DNA from: Promerops cafer
Lineage: Eukaryota > Chordata > Aves > Passeriformes > Nectariniidae
Assembly (NCBI GenBank): GCA_013398275.1
Contig: VZSE01006029.1
Coordinates: 1,640,000-1,703,999 of the forward strand
Direction: 5' to 3'
DNA: 64,000 nt
In this document: positions 1 through 10,395 of the stretch, in pieces
Layout: each line of letters opens with the position of its first letter
How positions within the stretch are numbered: the first letter of the stretch is position 1
Notes under the pieces: generated by a model
The model's database searches: none
What the model was told of the DNA's origin: nothing
What the model saw: the letters and a program-made list of their open reading frames with translations, nothing else
Position numbers and translations under genes: made by a program

Positions 1-1168
1 CCTACCCTTTGTTGCTGTGAGCTGGGCAAGAAGCCAGACAACAGAAAATATTTGCCCCAAAGTGTTTTGTTATGCAGAAAATGTTTATTGGAGCCCTACG
101 TAACCTGAAAACTGAGGTTAAATATGGCTATTGAAGGGAAAAGAAGACAGTATACTGTTCAATTTTAGATGTTTATGTTTCAGATCTTTAAGGTATCATA
201 TAAGGATAGCATCACCAGATCTCCAGGCTTTCTTGGTTCACTATCACAGGAAAGCCTAAAAAAACCCTCCGAAAGCTAACCACAGAAGAGGAGTAGAACA
301 CAGGGAAATAAAGGAAACACATAATGTTAGGATATCTATATTAGAATAAAAACAAAATGCCATGTAAAATATATCACAAGAGGTTGTGGAAAAGCCTTGA
401 AATAACAAAAAAAGTAATACTAATAACCTCTTCCTGAGGTATATGGTCTGGGGTTGAGCTGAAGATTTGTAAAGTATATTTGTATTAATCCATATCAAGG
501 TTTTTCTCCTTAGACTCACCTGTAAATCTCCATCTATACAGAGATATTTGTTTAAAATTTAATCTCAGCTGAAGCATAGTATCAGTTCATTATTGCCCTT
601 CACTTCTGTAGTTGTTCAGCTCTACAAGGGATGTGAAATACTATCAGACTGAAATGATAGTGCCTGATTCTTATCTAAATTGATTTTTTTTTTATTTCTT
701 CAGCACATTTAGAAATGGGATGTAACTCTTTAATCAGTTTTAAGTAATTTGTTATCACCCAGAAAGGTACTTTAGAATAGCTAAGAGAGGCCAGTAAAAT
801 GCTATAGACCTACTTTGCACTCAAAATGCACTCTGAGATCAGGCCTATATGTGAATTTGAATTACTTCCAAAAAGCCTACAATCTCCCAAAGGTTTTTCT
901 GAGATACAAAAGTAGTTGATGTCCTGTAGATTCACATTTAATTCTTTGTTATTTAAATGCTGTGTAGTCCATGGAGGTTTGAAAGAGTTCACTTTCCTGC
1001 CCTAAATTTTGTTATGCTTGAGCAGAATCTTAGATTTAAGGTACCCATTGAGCACTTCTGGTTGCTTTTGATATTTTAAATATTACTTACAAGCACAGTG
1101 TGGGCTGTCTTGAAATGTGGACGTCAGAACCCCAAATGAATGGCACTGAGCTCATTCTTACAACACAC
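1..1168. other. Unannotated AT-rich DNA
   Basis: No coding region, RNA gene or repeat family was recognised here. Open frames are short (up to 87 codons), have no domain and occur at the rate expected by chance in AT-rich DNA. Confidence 0.6.
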
Positions 1169-1300
1169 AATCACAGAATCACAGAATCACAGAATCACAG
1201 GATGGTTTGAGTTGGAAGGGACATTAAAGATCATCTGCCAGGGCTAGGGATACCTTTCACTATATCAGCTTTCTCAGAGCCCACCCCATCCTTCGGAACT
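1169..1300 (-). mobile_element. CR1 LINE, 3' terminal fragment (truncated)
   Basis: Four tandem CAGAATCA-type units at 1169-1200 are followed by GGTTTGAGTTGGAAGGGAC and AAAGATCATCT. This is the complement of the avian CR1 3' end, so the element lies on the minus strand. Similarity continues weakly as GGGATACCTTTCACTA (CR1 untranslated region) and through CTCAGAGCCCACCCCATCC, then fades near 1300. Only the last roughly 130 bases of the element remain, as is usual for 5'-truncated CR1 insertions. The extra terminal octamer units are slightly more than the two or three often seen. It encodes nothing. The family call is firm; the inner boundary is approximate. Confidence 0.85.
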
Positions 1301-1549
1301 GAATACTGCAGTAAGACTGTCAATGAGACAGCACATGTGTTTCTGGAAACTAAATTAAGAAGCCTATGAATGCATGGCTGAAACCAAAGGACTTCTGTGA
1401 AGTCCAGTTGATGAGGTCTTCTTTACACAAGAGCCAGCCATGAGTTTCTTTCATACCCAGGATTCCATTGACTTGAGTCTTAGAATGAGTTCCTCTGTTA
1501 TAGCTCTTTCAATAAGCTTAAAGGACTGGATCTTCTACAGAAACTGGCA

Positions 1550-1624
1550 CTGACCTACTTCAGCTTCCACTGAAGTTAATGATAAAACTCTCTTTGGTTT
1601 GAACTCGAGCAGAGTTAGGTCCAT
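1550..1624. repeat. Degenerate old amniote interspersed repeat (CCACTGAAGTCAATGG type)
   Basis: The segment reads TTCCACTGAAGTTAATG, then AAAACTCTCTTTGG, then GAGCAGAGTTAGGTCC. This follows the arrangement of a widespread old sauropsid repeat in which a TTCCACTGAAGTCAATGG half faces an ATTGACTTCAATGGGAG half and ends in a GGATTAGGCC-like block. I know the pattern but cannot give a family name. Many bases differ, so the copy is ancient. Boundaries are approximate. Confidence 0.55.
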
Positions 1625-3168
1625 GGTACAGTCTTTTGAAAAATCCCACTCCATATGGTTTCTAAAGAGTTAGTGATGAACAAAAGGCACTGAAGTAATC
1701 TATACTTTTCAGATGGGATTTCTAACATACATATAATAACATCAGTGACACAGGAATTGAATGCATGGCACTCTATTAAATTCCATAAGCTATAATACCA
1801 TATTTCTAAAGCTGTGGGAATGTTAATGTCTGTGCTTGCTCAGCTGCTGTGCTTCACCACAACCTCAGGAATCTATCGTTTATGAATTAGGGGCGGGGTG
1901 AATGTTTCCATATCATGCATAGGAGCTGGGTGAGAATAGATGCAGGGCCTGAATAACTCAAGAGCTATCACTTCTCCTCAAAAGACATACAGCTTCCTCA
2001 TGACTCTAATAAATCTAAATCAGACAGAGAGACAACAGATAGGTTTGCATAAGTACTCCAGAAAGGCCTCCCTAGAACATAAAATTTTGGGTTGGAACAC
2101 ATTTCTTTACCTTTTTCCTTAAGCACAAACTTAAGATGATCATGCTTCTGCATTTGCTGAAGCTGGTGGTGTGAGGAGCACAGATGAATCTTTCCTTTTT
2201 CTTTTCATTACATATCTGATGTTTACCACAATATCCACAAGGATTGAAATAGTTTTTTTTTTTTTTTCAGAAAGAATAGCAAAGATGACTTAACTGCATT
2301 GTCAATATTACCAGAAATGTAAATTTAAGATGAGCCATTTTAGAATTATGATTAAAATATCCAAGTGTTTTAGAGTCAGAGTTGCCACTGCAGTTCAGTC
2401 CTTCTCTGAATTCCTAAATAAGTGCACTAATTTTCAGCAGTGCTTCACTTTTACAGTTTGTAACTTGAAAAACAGTTGTTATGCTGTCAAGTATAGGAAC
2501 AGTCAGTCCTAACATTAAAGTGCCTAAGGGTTTTATATGTTCGACTTTCAGTGGGATTTGAGAACTTCATTCCCATAGCTTTTTCTAAAAAATCCCAGAT
2601 GAGGAATTTGTAACCATTACTGATTTTTTTCAAGAAGAAAATTTCTTGTGTAGATATATTTATTTGTTATTGCCTCAGTGAAAAATGCCATGTCACCTCC
2701 TGGTGCCAAGGATCTGCTTGGGCAAACTGACAACTGTGAGCAGCAACGAAAACTGACAACTTCATAACCTTGCCAAGCATTAGGAGAAAAAGGCTGTTCA
2801 GTATGCCCATGGTGCATAAAGGGCTTTCTGTGGCCCAATATCCAAGATGCTGCTTTGTAGGAAGAGGAAAGGTCCTGACTCAAGTTGCTGCCTGTTCAAA
2901 TAAGGAATAGTAAAAGCAAATCTAGCAGCATTAGCAATATACTAACACACCCCGGGTCTGACTTGTGAGTCAAGAAAGAGAAGCAGAGAAGTTCCTCCAA
3001 GATTACATGGTAAATACCAAGGTGCAATGTGGTGTCAGGGTATATCAGAGACAGGTATCTCTTAAGAGACAGGTCTCATCCTACAGAAAAGAGAACAACA
3101 AACTTTTTGTAATTCATGTTTAAGCCACTCTAGGTATATTGATGTATTTTCAAAGCAATTTGCCATTC
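1625..3168. other. Unannotated DNA
   Basis: No recognisable gene or repeat was seen. There is a T run of about 15 at 2254-2268, and a minus-strand 88-codon open frame at 2617-2883 with no domain or coding signature. Confidence 0.55.
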
Positions 3169-3194
3169 AATTGATGTCAGCAGTGACGTCAATT
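3169..3194. promoter_or_regulatory. Inverted repeat carrying a consensus CRE (TGACGTCA)
   Basis: An 11-base left arm (AATTGATGTCA, 3169-3179) and an 11-base right arm (TGACGTCAATT, 3184-3194) pair with a single mismatch across a 4-base spacer. The right arm contains the full palindromic cAMP-response element TGACGTCA at 3184-3191, including its CpG, in otherwise CpG-poor DNA. CREB/ATF dimers bind this octamer. Directly downstream, TTTTCCAGGACAT and TTTTCCCAGGACAT form a tandem pair (3193-3225). One octamer can occur by chance, so function is unproven. Confidence 0.3.
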
Positions 3195-3226
3195 TTCCAG
3201 GACATCAGTTTTCCCAGGACATATCT

Positions 3227-6200
3227 CAGCATTCATGTGACAAATCAAAGGGAGAGCAAATGTAGCCGAATTTACCATTCCCAAAAATGTTGAGCTCGGA
3301 TGGACGCTATGTAAAACATTCTACCTATAAATATTCTCAATTTCGTGATACCACATGACTTATAAGGTATAAATTTCATTTTTCACTTTCCAACTGATCT
3401 CAGAACTGATGCCTTCAAAATGTTGAGAATGGAAAACATGAAAAAACAGACAAATAGACATATTCTGTGTTTTAACAATGTTAAAAGCCAAGGCAACATG
3501 TATTTTATATACAAGGATGTTCAGAAGATCTGTTCATGCTACATGTACTAAAAGTTGGAAATGTTTCCCAGCAGCAGAAAGCGGATTGGGAAAAAGCATG
3601 AAAAGATTTCAAAAGGTTCCTGCAAATTATGGCATTAAGGTGTGTTTCCTTTTTGTTTAGTATAAAGAAACCAAACTTTTGGAGTGAAAAGACTTTCCAA
3701 AATCTTTCTTATTGAAAACACCATATGTAACATTTTCCCATTGTACAGAGAAATCACCTTTTTTAAAATCTTTTTCTATTCAAGAGCTTCAGCAAGACAG
3801 ACGTTTTCCCATAAGTAAACAATAAGCTTAGAATTTGCCAGTGAAAAAATGAAATTTCCCAGGCAGCTTTCATGGTTTTTGATTTTTTAATTTTTCTACT
3901 AGTTCAATAATTCCTGGAGTAGAAAGAAACCATTTAGAAATGTAAAGCAATACTACAAAATAATTCAGTGACAGGAAGTGAAAAATAATGTATCTTGTGG
4001 GGAAATTACACAGTCATCCAATTAGACAGGATATTGTGACATGTAATTAGTTTATGTTTGCTGAGTACTTAAAAAAATGCAAAGCTCTTTATAAATGCTA
4101 ACGATTAATATTTAACCTAGGCATATATAATTAACAAAAGCCTGTTCTAGGCAAAGAATTAGGGCTAATTAACAACCCTGTTTTCATACCATGTTCTACA
4201 TTTCCCTAAGATGCTAGAACCTTGCTTCAAATAATGAAATACTGAATCTGTAGAGTGCTCTTAAATATCAAAACAGGAATTCAAATTTTGGTTTAGGCTT
4301 GGGGTTTTATTTTTCTTTTGATAAAAATGCATCCCACATAATATCATATAGTTACTCTTTTCCAAAGTATTTGTGGGGTTGTTTTTGGAAGGATTCCACC
4401 TAACCAAGTCTTACTTGACTTCTGAAAATTAATGAGATTAAATTACAGAAGAGTTTGGCAGCAGACTGAGCAGCCATCATTCCCATTTCACTATCATAGA
4501 TAAAAGTCAGAAATAATTCCAGTGTCAGTGTACTCACAACAGCATGAGCCATGGCACATGAGAATTGAACCAGGCCTACCATAGGCAAGGGAAAAGTCAA
4601 ATTTGGGATCCAAATTAGGTAATGTGATGGAAGCTAGTAATACTCTTTGCTGATTGTGACAAAAGTCCAGTTTTTTTGCATTCAAACAACCAAAGTTCCA
4701 TTCAAAAGGCAGGAAAAAAATAAATCTTGAATTGCAAAAATGAAGTGGCAGAGGTCTGATATATAGCAACACTATATTTAAGCCAAAAAAAGACTTTTAT
4801 GATATATGGTGTTTATACAAAGAATAATGATTTCTGCTATTTCCATCCAGCTTCCCTGTGTAGGTTTTTACAACTGTAAATTTTGCTTGTTACATGCTTG
4901 AAGTTTAGCACCACATTTTAACAATAAAATTGTTGTACACTGACATTTTTGCTTTGCTTTGGTTCTTCAAGCAAAGTTTAAAATTCTTGTTTTTTATGAA
5001 GGAAATAGAATATGATGTTCAAATAAAAAAAAAAAAAAACAAACCCAAACAACTAGTCAAAACAAACTCTGATTTTGTGGTCGGTATGGTATGAATTTTC
5101 CTCAAATAGAAATGTATTATTCTGCTGTCAAAATTCATGTAAGATGAGCAATACCTGTATAATTGTTAAATACTTAACTGATGAAAAATTGAGTTAGAAA
5201 AGTCTTCCTAATCAGTAGGATTAAAATAGAGACAGTCTCCAAGGATATACTTGCAGGCTGTTTTACTGAGAAATTGCACAGAACACACTCAAAGTGGGAC
5301 AGAAACAGAAGGAAAAACATGGGGTGAGTAGCAAAAAAAAAATCCAGCCATGACACATATTAGTGCAATGTGAGAAAATAAAAAAGCAATAAACAAAAAT
5401 AGATATTGAATAAAATCAGTGCCTGGAAAGCTGAGGGAACAAAATGTGCCTAATGACTGTCCTGCAAACCTTTACTGAGGCAAATGTTCTGTGCTCATGC
5501 AAACAGCTCTATTTTTGTTAGCTGGACTGTCCATGTAAGGATAAAATTTTGCAGCTGAGTTCCCGAAAGACTTAAGTATACTTATTTGCTTGTTCATGTC
5601 TTATTAATATAATATAATCTGCTATCTCCAGTAACTTATACTGGAGACTCAAATAAATCTTAACATTAATTTCTGAGATCCAAAATCAGAAAAATGTATT
5701 TAGTATATATACACTGAGGCAGAATTCTCAGCTTATTTTGAATGAGTACTTATCTAGTGGTCTTTTTTCTTCCTCTGAAGCTAGTAATTGAGGACATGAC
5801 CCTTTAAATTTCTATCCATTGGGTCTAAGAATCAGAGCAATATTTTAAATTATTTCACAAAAAGAATCCAGCTAATAGCAAAGAAACCCCCAATACATCC
5901 AAACTTCCAGTTTGATCTGTGCAAGTTTTCCTCTCCAAGCCCTGAGGATTACATACCAATGTTATTTTTCAAATACTGTTTCAGTTTCCTGGACTCATGG
6001 TAACTTCAGATAAATGCATACTTTCATTCCAGCTGATACATGATCTTCTTTTACACTGTAGCTGAATTAATTCAAAATTACAGAAATACACAGAAAGTGA
6101 AGACACAAACCAAGTGGTCTTAACAGATGTGATCTCATCAGGGTTTCATTTGTTAAAGGAAATCATTGAATAATAACTAAAAGTTAATTAGATCTAATTG

Positions 6201-8639
6201 CCAATTAGAAAGGAAAAGTAATTTGAAACTATCTGCTGCCAGTATATTACTATTACCTTTGAGAATCTTAAATCTTGAAAAGGGTGTGCTACCTGCCCAT
6301 ATATTGCTTCTAGTGTGCTAAGTCCATTGCTAAATTCTGGTGAATTACAGGTAATCTCACAGATCTCGAAAGATGCTAAGGCAAAGACAAACAACTTGTC
6401 TTGAAACACCGAACATACTGAAGGACTCACTAACTTGCTCTGTTTAGAAAAACATATGCTTTTCTTTTACTTTTGTTTTCTAAAGTTCTTAGCTTTGAGA
6501 AGTAGGTAAAGTGGAACCAGTCTATATAAGGACACAGAGGTGTCTCTGAAAGTGAAGGGCTTTGTGTCTGTCCAAATGAAGTACCCTTGGTAAGCAGAGA
6601 GTGGGCCAAGATGTGTGAGTGTAACACACACCTTTGGCACGCAGGACCATCAGCTGTACAGTGAAGGTGACTTTCACCCATTTCTACAGAAACAACTCTG
6701 TGTATTTGTCTAGTAGGTACACCTACTAAAATACACCCCTGGAGAGACAAGAACTCGAATTGTCCATGGGTCATATACTTATACATATTTAGAGAAACAA
6801 AAGGGTACTATGACATACATCATAGATGAGAAAGAAGGGTTGACAAGAATCCAAGGCCATATGGGGTGTTGAGGTCAATCAGTGACTCTCTTCTGCACTG
6901 AACTCTTTTGACCCCTCTTTGAAAACTAATGTGGGCAGTGGTGTGAGAAAGCTGGATAAATACTGTGTTTTATCTCCTCAGCCTCTCTTCTCTCCCAGCT
7001 CAAGGAAGCTCAAGGTATGGTGAGGTTGACACAGTAAGTCACAGGGAAAATAATGCAAAATGTCAGATTTAGAAACTTAGTTCAGGGCCTTGTTTTATAT
7101 TATTATCATGGCCCTTAATTTTTCAAATAAAATATTATTTTTATAAGAAGTAGCACTTTAGATAGCACAAGAAACTGCTACTTATCTTTGAACCCATCTC
7201 ATAAAAACCTGGGCCTACAAAATAAATCCAATTCTTGAAGGGGCATCATTATTGTTGATTAGTCAAGTTGCTTCAGCTGGCTTCTAAAATTCCAAACAGA
7301 AGAGTCAGCATATCCAACCAATTCAAGCACCTAGAAGGACAATGTTACAATAGTCTGAAATCTCTGTGAAGCCTCCTTCAATGAAGGTTCTGCTCCACAA
7401 AAAAAATCCCATAAGAATTTGAGTCTTGCAAAAAAACCCCAACACATTCGTATTTTGTGCCTTTCCACTTGAGATTTTCTACTACCTTACAAGTATTTTA
7501 AAGTGGGATTAGTACAACTTGTCTTGGATTTTCTTGATTTGAAGGAATTTGCTCTGAGCTGATATGAACTGCGCTTTATTTTGCTATTACAATATATATG
7601 TCAACTTCTGTTTGTGAGCTGCCATATGGAGTCACTCGGCAGAATCTACTGATACCTTTCACTGCAAAATCCACATGATGGACTGGATCTTCTTTTTCAG
7701 AACCTTTCCCAAAGCAGCAAATTTGTCATCACTTCGGTGAAACATTGTTGTCCCAACCCACTGGGCTGATTTTGAAGATCTTTAAATAAGATAATATTAC
7801 ATTGTCTGAAGTATGAATTGATGGGTATCTCCAGGCACCTTTCACTAAGTTTATGTTCTGGATTCACATTACAGAGCACACTTTTATTAAAAGAATTATT
7901 AGACCCAGCCTTAAGGCTACTATGGGAAAGTTTTGAAAGAAGGAATAGAAATTCTAATCTCAGGTCTCATTATGAAATGAAAGACCTACTGAGATAAAAG
8001 TGACATGTAAATTCTTTCCCATACTTCTACACATTAATAGTATTTCTGCCTTAAGGATTTAAGGAAATATTTATTACTGCTTTCTATCATGACAAAGAGT
8101 TATTTATTTTTTGTTTAAACCTCTTCTTAAACAAAATGTCTATAATGTAGACATTTTCCAGTTCCAATATGACCTTTTTGTAGCATAATGTTTATTCTTA
8201 ACAAACAATTGTTGTCAGCAGCCTGTGAAACTCCTTAGTAACCACAGAGACATTCTGTGGCAAAGTATCTAACCACTTCTATGTTTTATAGTTTCTGAGA
8301 ATAAATACAAATAAAACAGCAAAGAGTCACTAAGAATGAAAGTAACAGCAGAAATAATATTCACCAAAATTGCAGGAGGAAAGTAGGGGCAGCAAAAATC
8401 CATCTATCAATACATTGCAGGAGATTGCCTTACTGAATTGTCTGGTTCCATAAATACCAGAAATACAGAGACATATTTGGTTTCTTCTTTTCTACTTTTG
8501 TTTCATGCTCTATGCCCTCATTCAGCATGTATTTACTTATCTTAGGTTAAGCAGTTACAATGCTCTGTTGATCAAAAATAACTCAGGATATTACAAAGCA
8601 TATTCTGATAAAATCTTTTCATGCTATGAAAGTATCTTC
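3227..8639. other. Unannotated AT-rich DNA
   Basis: No gene, RNA gene or repeat family was recognised. The largest open frame is a 118-codon minus-strand frame at 6430-6786 without a domain. A 15-base A run at 5025-5039, preceded by CAAATA, might be a retroposon tail, but I see no matching retrogene upstream of it. Confidence 0.55.
5025..5039. repeat. Poly(A) run, A15
   Basis: Fifteen consecutive A, followed by CAAACCCAAACAACTAG. It could be an old retroposon tail or simple slippage; no parent element was identified. Confidence 0.7.
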
Positions 8640-8757
8640 CTTTTTTTTGTTTGGTTTTTTGTTTGTTTTTCATTTTTTGCTTTGGTTTTGGGGTTTTTTG
8701 GTTGTTTTTGTTTTTTGGGTTTTTTTTTGTTTTGGTTTTTTTTTCTGGTTTTTGTTG
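8640..8757. repeat. T/G-rich low-complexity tract (TTTTG/TTTGG type)
   Basis: Nearly 120 bases made almost only of T and G on the plus strand, in irregular TTTTG, TTTGG and TTTTTTGG units. Two overlapping open frames (8505-8924 plus and 8624-8839 minus) exist only because this tract lacks stop codons; their translations are runs of Phe/Leu/Gly or Lys/Gln. It is non-coding simple sequence, possibly a decayed poly-T. Confidence 0.85.
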
Positions 8758-9689
8758 TCAAATGGCACATACATTCACTAAAAGGTGGGATGGAAAATGG
8801 GGAGCCAGAGTGCATCTGCTTTGTAACAGTAATTTTCACAATGGAAGAAAAACTTAACTCCTTGCCTATTGTCTTCAGGAAAACAAGTGAAAAGTTTTAT
8901 TGCTTAACAGAAGATGCTATTTAGAGCACAGAATGTATTCCTAGTACTTGTATGAGTAATCCCAACAGATAGCTAGCAAAGTCACCTACCAAATGACCTT
9001 ATGTGGAACTCTGTAGCTTGTCTATACTATCAATATTACATTCTTGTTTGTATTGTGCACAGTAAACTTCACAGATATTTTCTAATCTCAAAAACCATGA
9101 GGAAATTCTTAACCACATGAAATTCCACAAACACTGTTTTGTTGCACTCGATGGGAAAGGCTGACCTTTCTGTTGTCATAGTACAAACCTCTCCCTTGTC
9201 AGCAAACAAAAATCCATTATCTGTTAGTAATATAGGGCCTATGGCACAGAGGCAGGACTAGTATTAACCCTTCTGTCTTGGTCCTGCATCCAGCCCAGGT
9301 GAAGCTTAAAATGTGACTGTTAAGTTCTTCTACACAGAGACCACATCTTCTTCTGTGTAAACAGTCATGACAAGTTGTTTAGGGTAAATTATATGTTAAC
9401 AGTAGGGGAAGCAAAAGAAAGCAGACATGAAGTATTAATTAACTGATTAACTTATTTTGTTCATTCTGATGAAATTTCTACTATCAGTGATTGCATGTTC
9501 ACCTGGAACTTGCTGCATTATTTAGCGTGGAAGTTAGATTTCCCACTCCATCGGTGGCTCAGATAAAGCTAAACAAGGCTTAAGAAATGCCCCTCTCATC
9601 AGCTATTTTGTTTTTTCAGCCTACTGTTAATTCATAACTTAAATTATCACATTTGCATCTCTTATACTAGGATTTCCAGTCTTTGAGGC
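8758..9689. other. Unannotated DNA
   Basis: AT-rich sequence with no recognised gene, RNA or repeat. Confidence 0.55.
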
Positions 9690-9960
9690 GAAAACTGATC
9701 TCAAGTCACAGGCAAGCAGTTCTTGGTCTTGCAGACTCTCCTGGATGGTGTGCAGAGTAGGAGACCACAGCCAGGCTGTGGTGTGGGTGGGGAAGCTGCA
9801 CGCTGGACCACTAATGAAAGATGTGGCAGATTCACACTGGTGCTGTCAGTGGCACAGTTTTGGTGTTAGTGACTGAGCTAAGACGCTGAAAGGCATCACA
9901 GGACACCAGGCAGAGTTGTTGGTGTTCAGGCTCAGGCAGCAGCACCCTGAGTAAACATCT
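9690..9960. other. GC-richer patch with a perfect 8-bp palindrome
   Basis: This block is visibly richer in G and C than its surroundings. It holds a perfect hairpin: CCACAGCC at 9765-9772, one A, then GGCTGTGG at 9774-9781. No reading frame or known repeat was recognised. It may be an old repeat remnant or a conserved non-coding element; sequence alone does not decide. Confidence 0.4.
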
Positions 9961-9996
9961 GGTTAAAGAAAATTTAAAACAAAGTCAGGAGTTTGT

Positions 9997-10038
9997 GGCC
10001 TGATGCGAAATCCATTAAAGTCAATGGAAAGATGTCTG
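9997..10038. repeat. Degenerate old amniote repeat (GGCCTGAT...AAAGTCAATGG)
   Basis: GGCCTGATGCGAAATCCATT followed by AAAGTCAATGGAAAGATGTC matches one arm of a palindromic sauropsid repeat whose arms read GGCCTGATCCAAAGCCCATT and GAAGTCAATGG. The opposite arm is not clear, so this is probably a half copy. The family name is unknown to me. Confidence 0.55.
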
Positions 10039-10362
10039 TGTAGAAGCATTTGAAAACCCCAGATGACAGTAAGAAACAGGAAGGCTCTAGGGCTCCTAAG
10101 AATAAAAGAGCAACATCTGTAACTTAATGGACCTTACCAGTGACAATAAATGTGAAGAGGCTCCACTGACAAAGTTGATGTAGAAATTAATATGGGACAA
10201 TTGACAGAATCTTATCCAAGTCTAGGATGGAAGTCTTAGGACAGTCAAGAGAAAAAAAAAGATATTTCACTGGAAGATGATTATGCATTTTGCCCTCTTA
10301 CTTTGTGCCTATGGCTCATAAGATAGTAAGTTCAATAGGGGCAGAAATTCGATGCAGGGTGC
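10039..10362. other. Unannotated DNA
   Basis: No gene or repeat recognised; a short A run lies near 10251. Confidence 0.55.
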
Positions 10363-10395
10363 AAAATATCACTCAGGAATGCTGAGTGATATTTT
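10363..10395. repeat. Perfect 14-bp inverted repeat (hairpin, 5-nt loop)
   Basis: The left arm AAAATATCACTCAG (10363-10376) and right arm CTGAGTGATATTTT (10382-10395) are exact complements around the loop GAATG. Pairing stops at both outer ends, with C facing A next to the arms. The stem is too short for a typical miRNA precursor. It has no recognised transposon ends. It sits inside a 72-codon open frame (10352-10570) that otherwise looks random. Confidence 0.75.

Noticed and set aside
1169..1200. Short tandem array that might be read as CRISPR-like
   Set aside because: These are the terminal octamer units of a CR1 element, contiguous with its 3' end, with no spacers.
4914..5039. Possible 3'-UTR end or retroposon: AACAATAAAATTGTT followed downstream by A15
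   Set aside because: AATAAA is frequent in such AT-rich DNA, and no coding sequence or target-site duplication was found around it.
6430..6786. 118-codon minus-strand frame, and a TATATAAG-like box at 6523-6530
   Set aside because: No domain was recognised, and a TATA-like octamer is common in AT-rich DNA without other promoter evidence.
8505..8924. 139-codon open frame, plus strand
   Set aside because: Most of it is the T/G-rich simple tract, which lacks stop codons; Phe/Leu/Gly runs are not evidence of a membrane protein.
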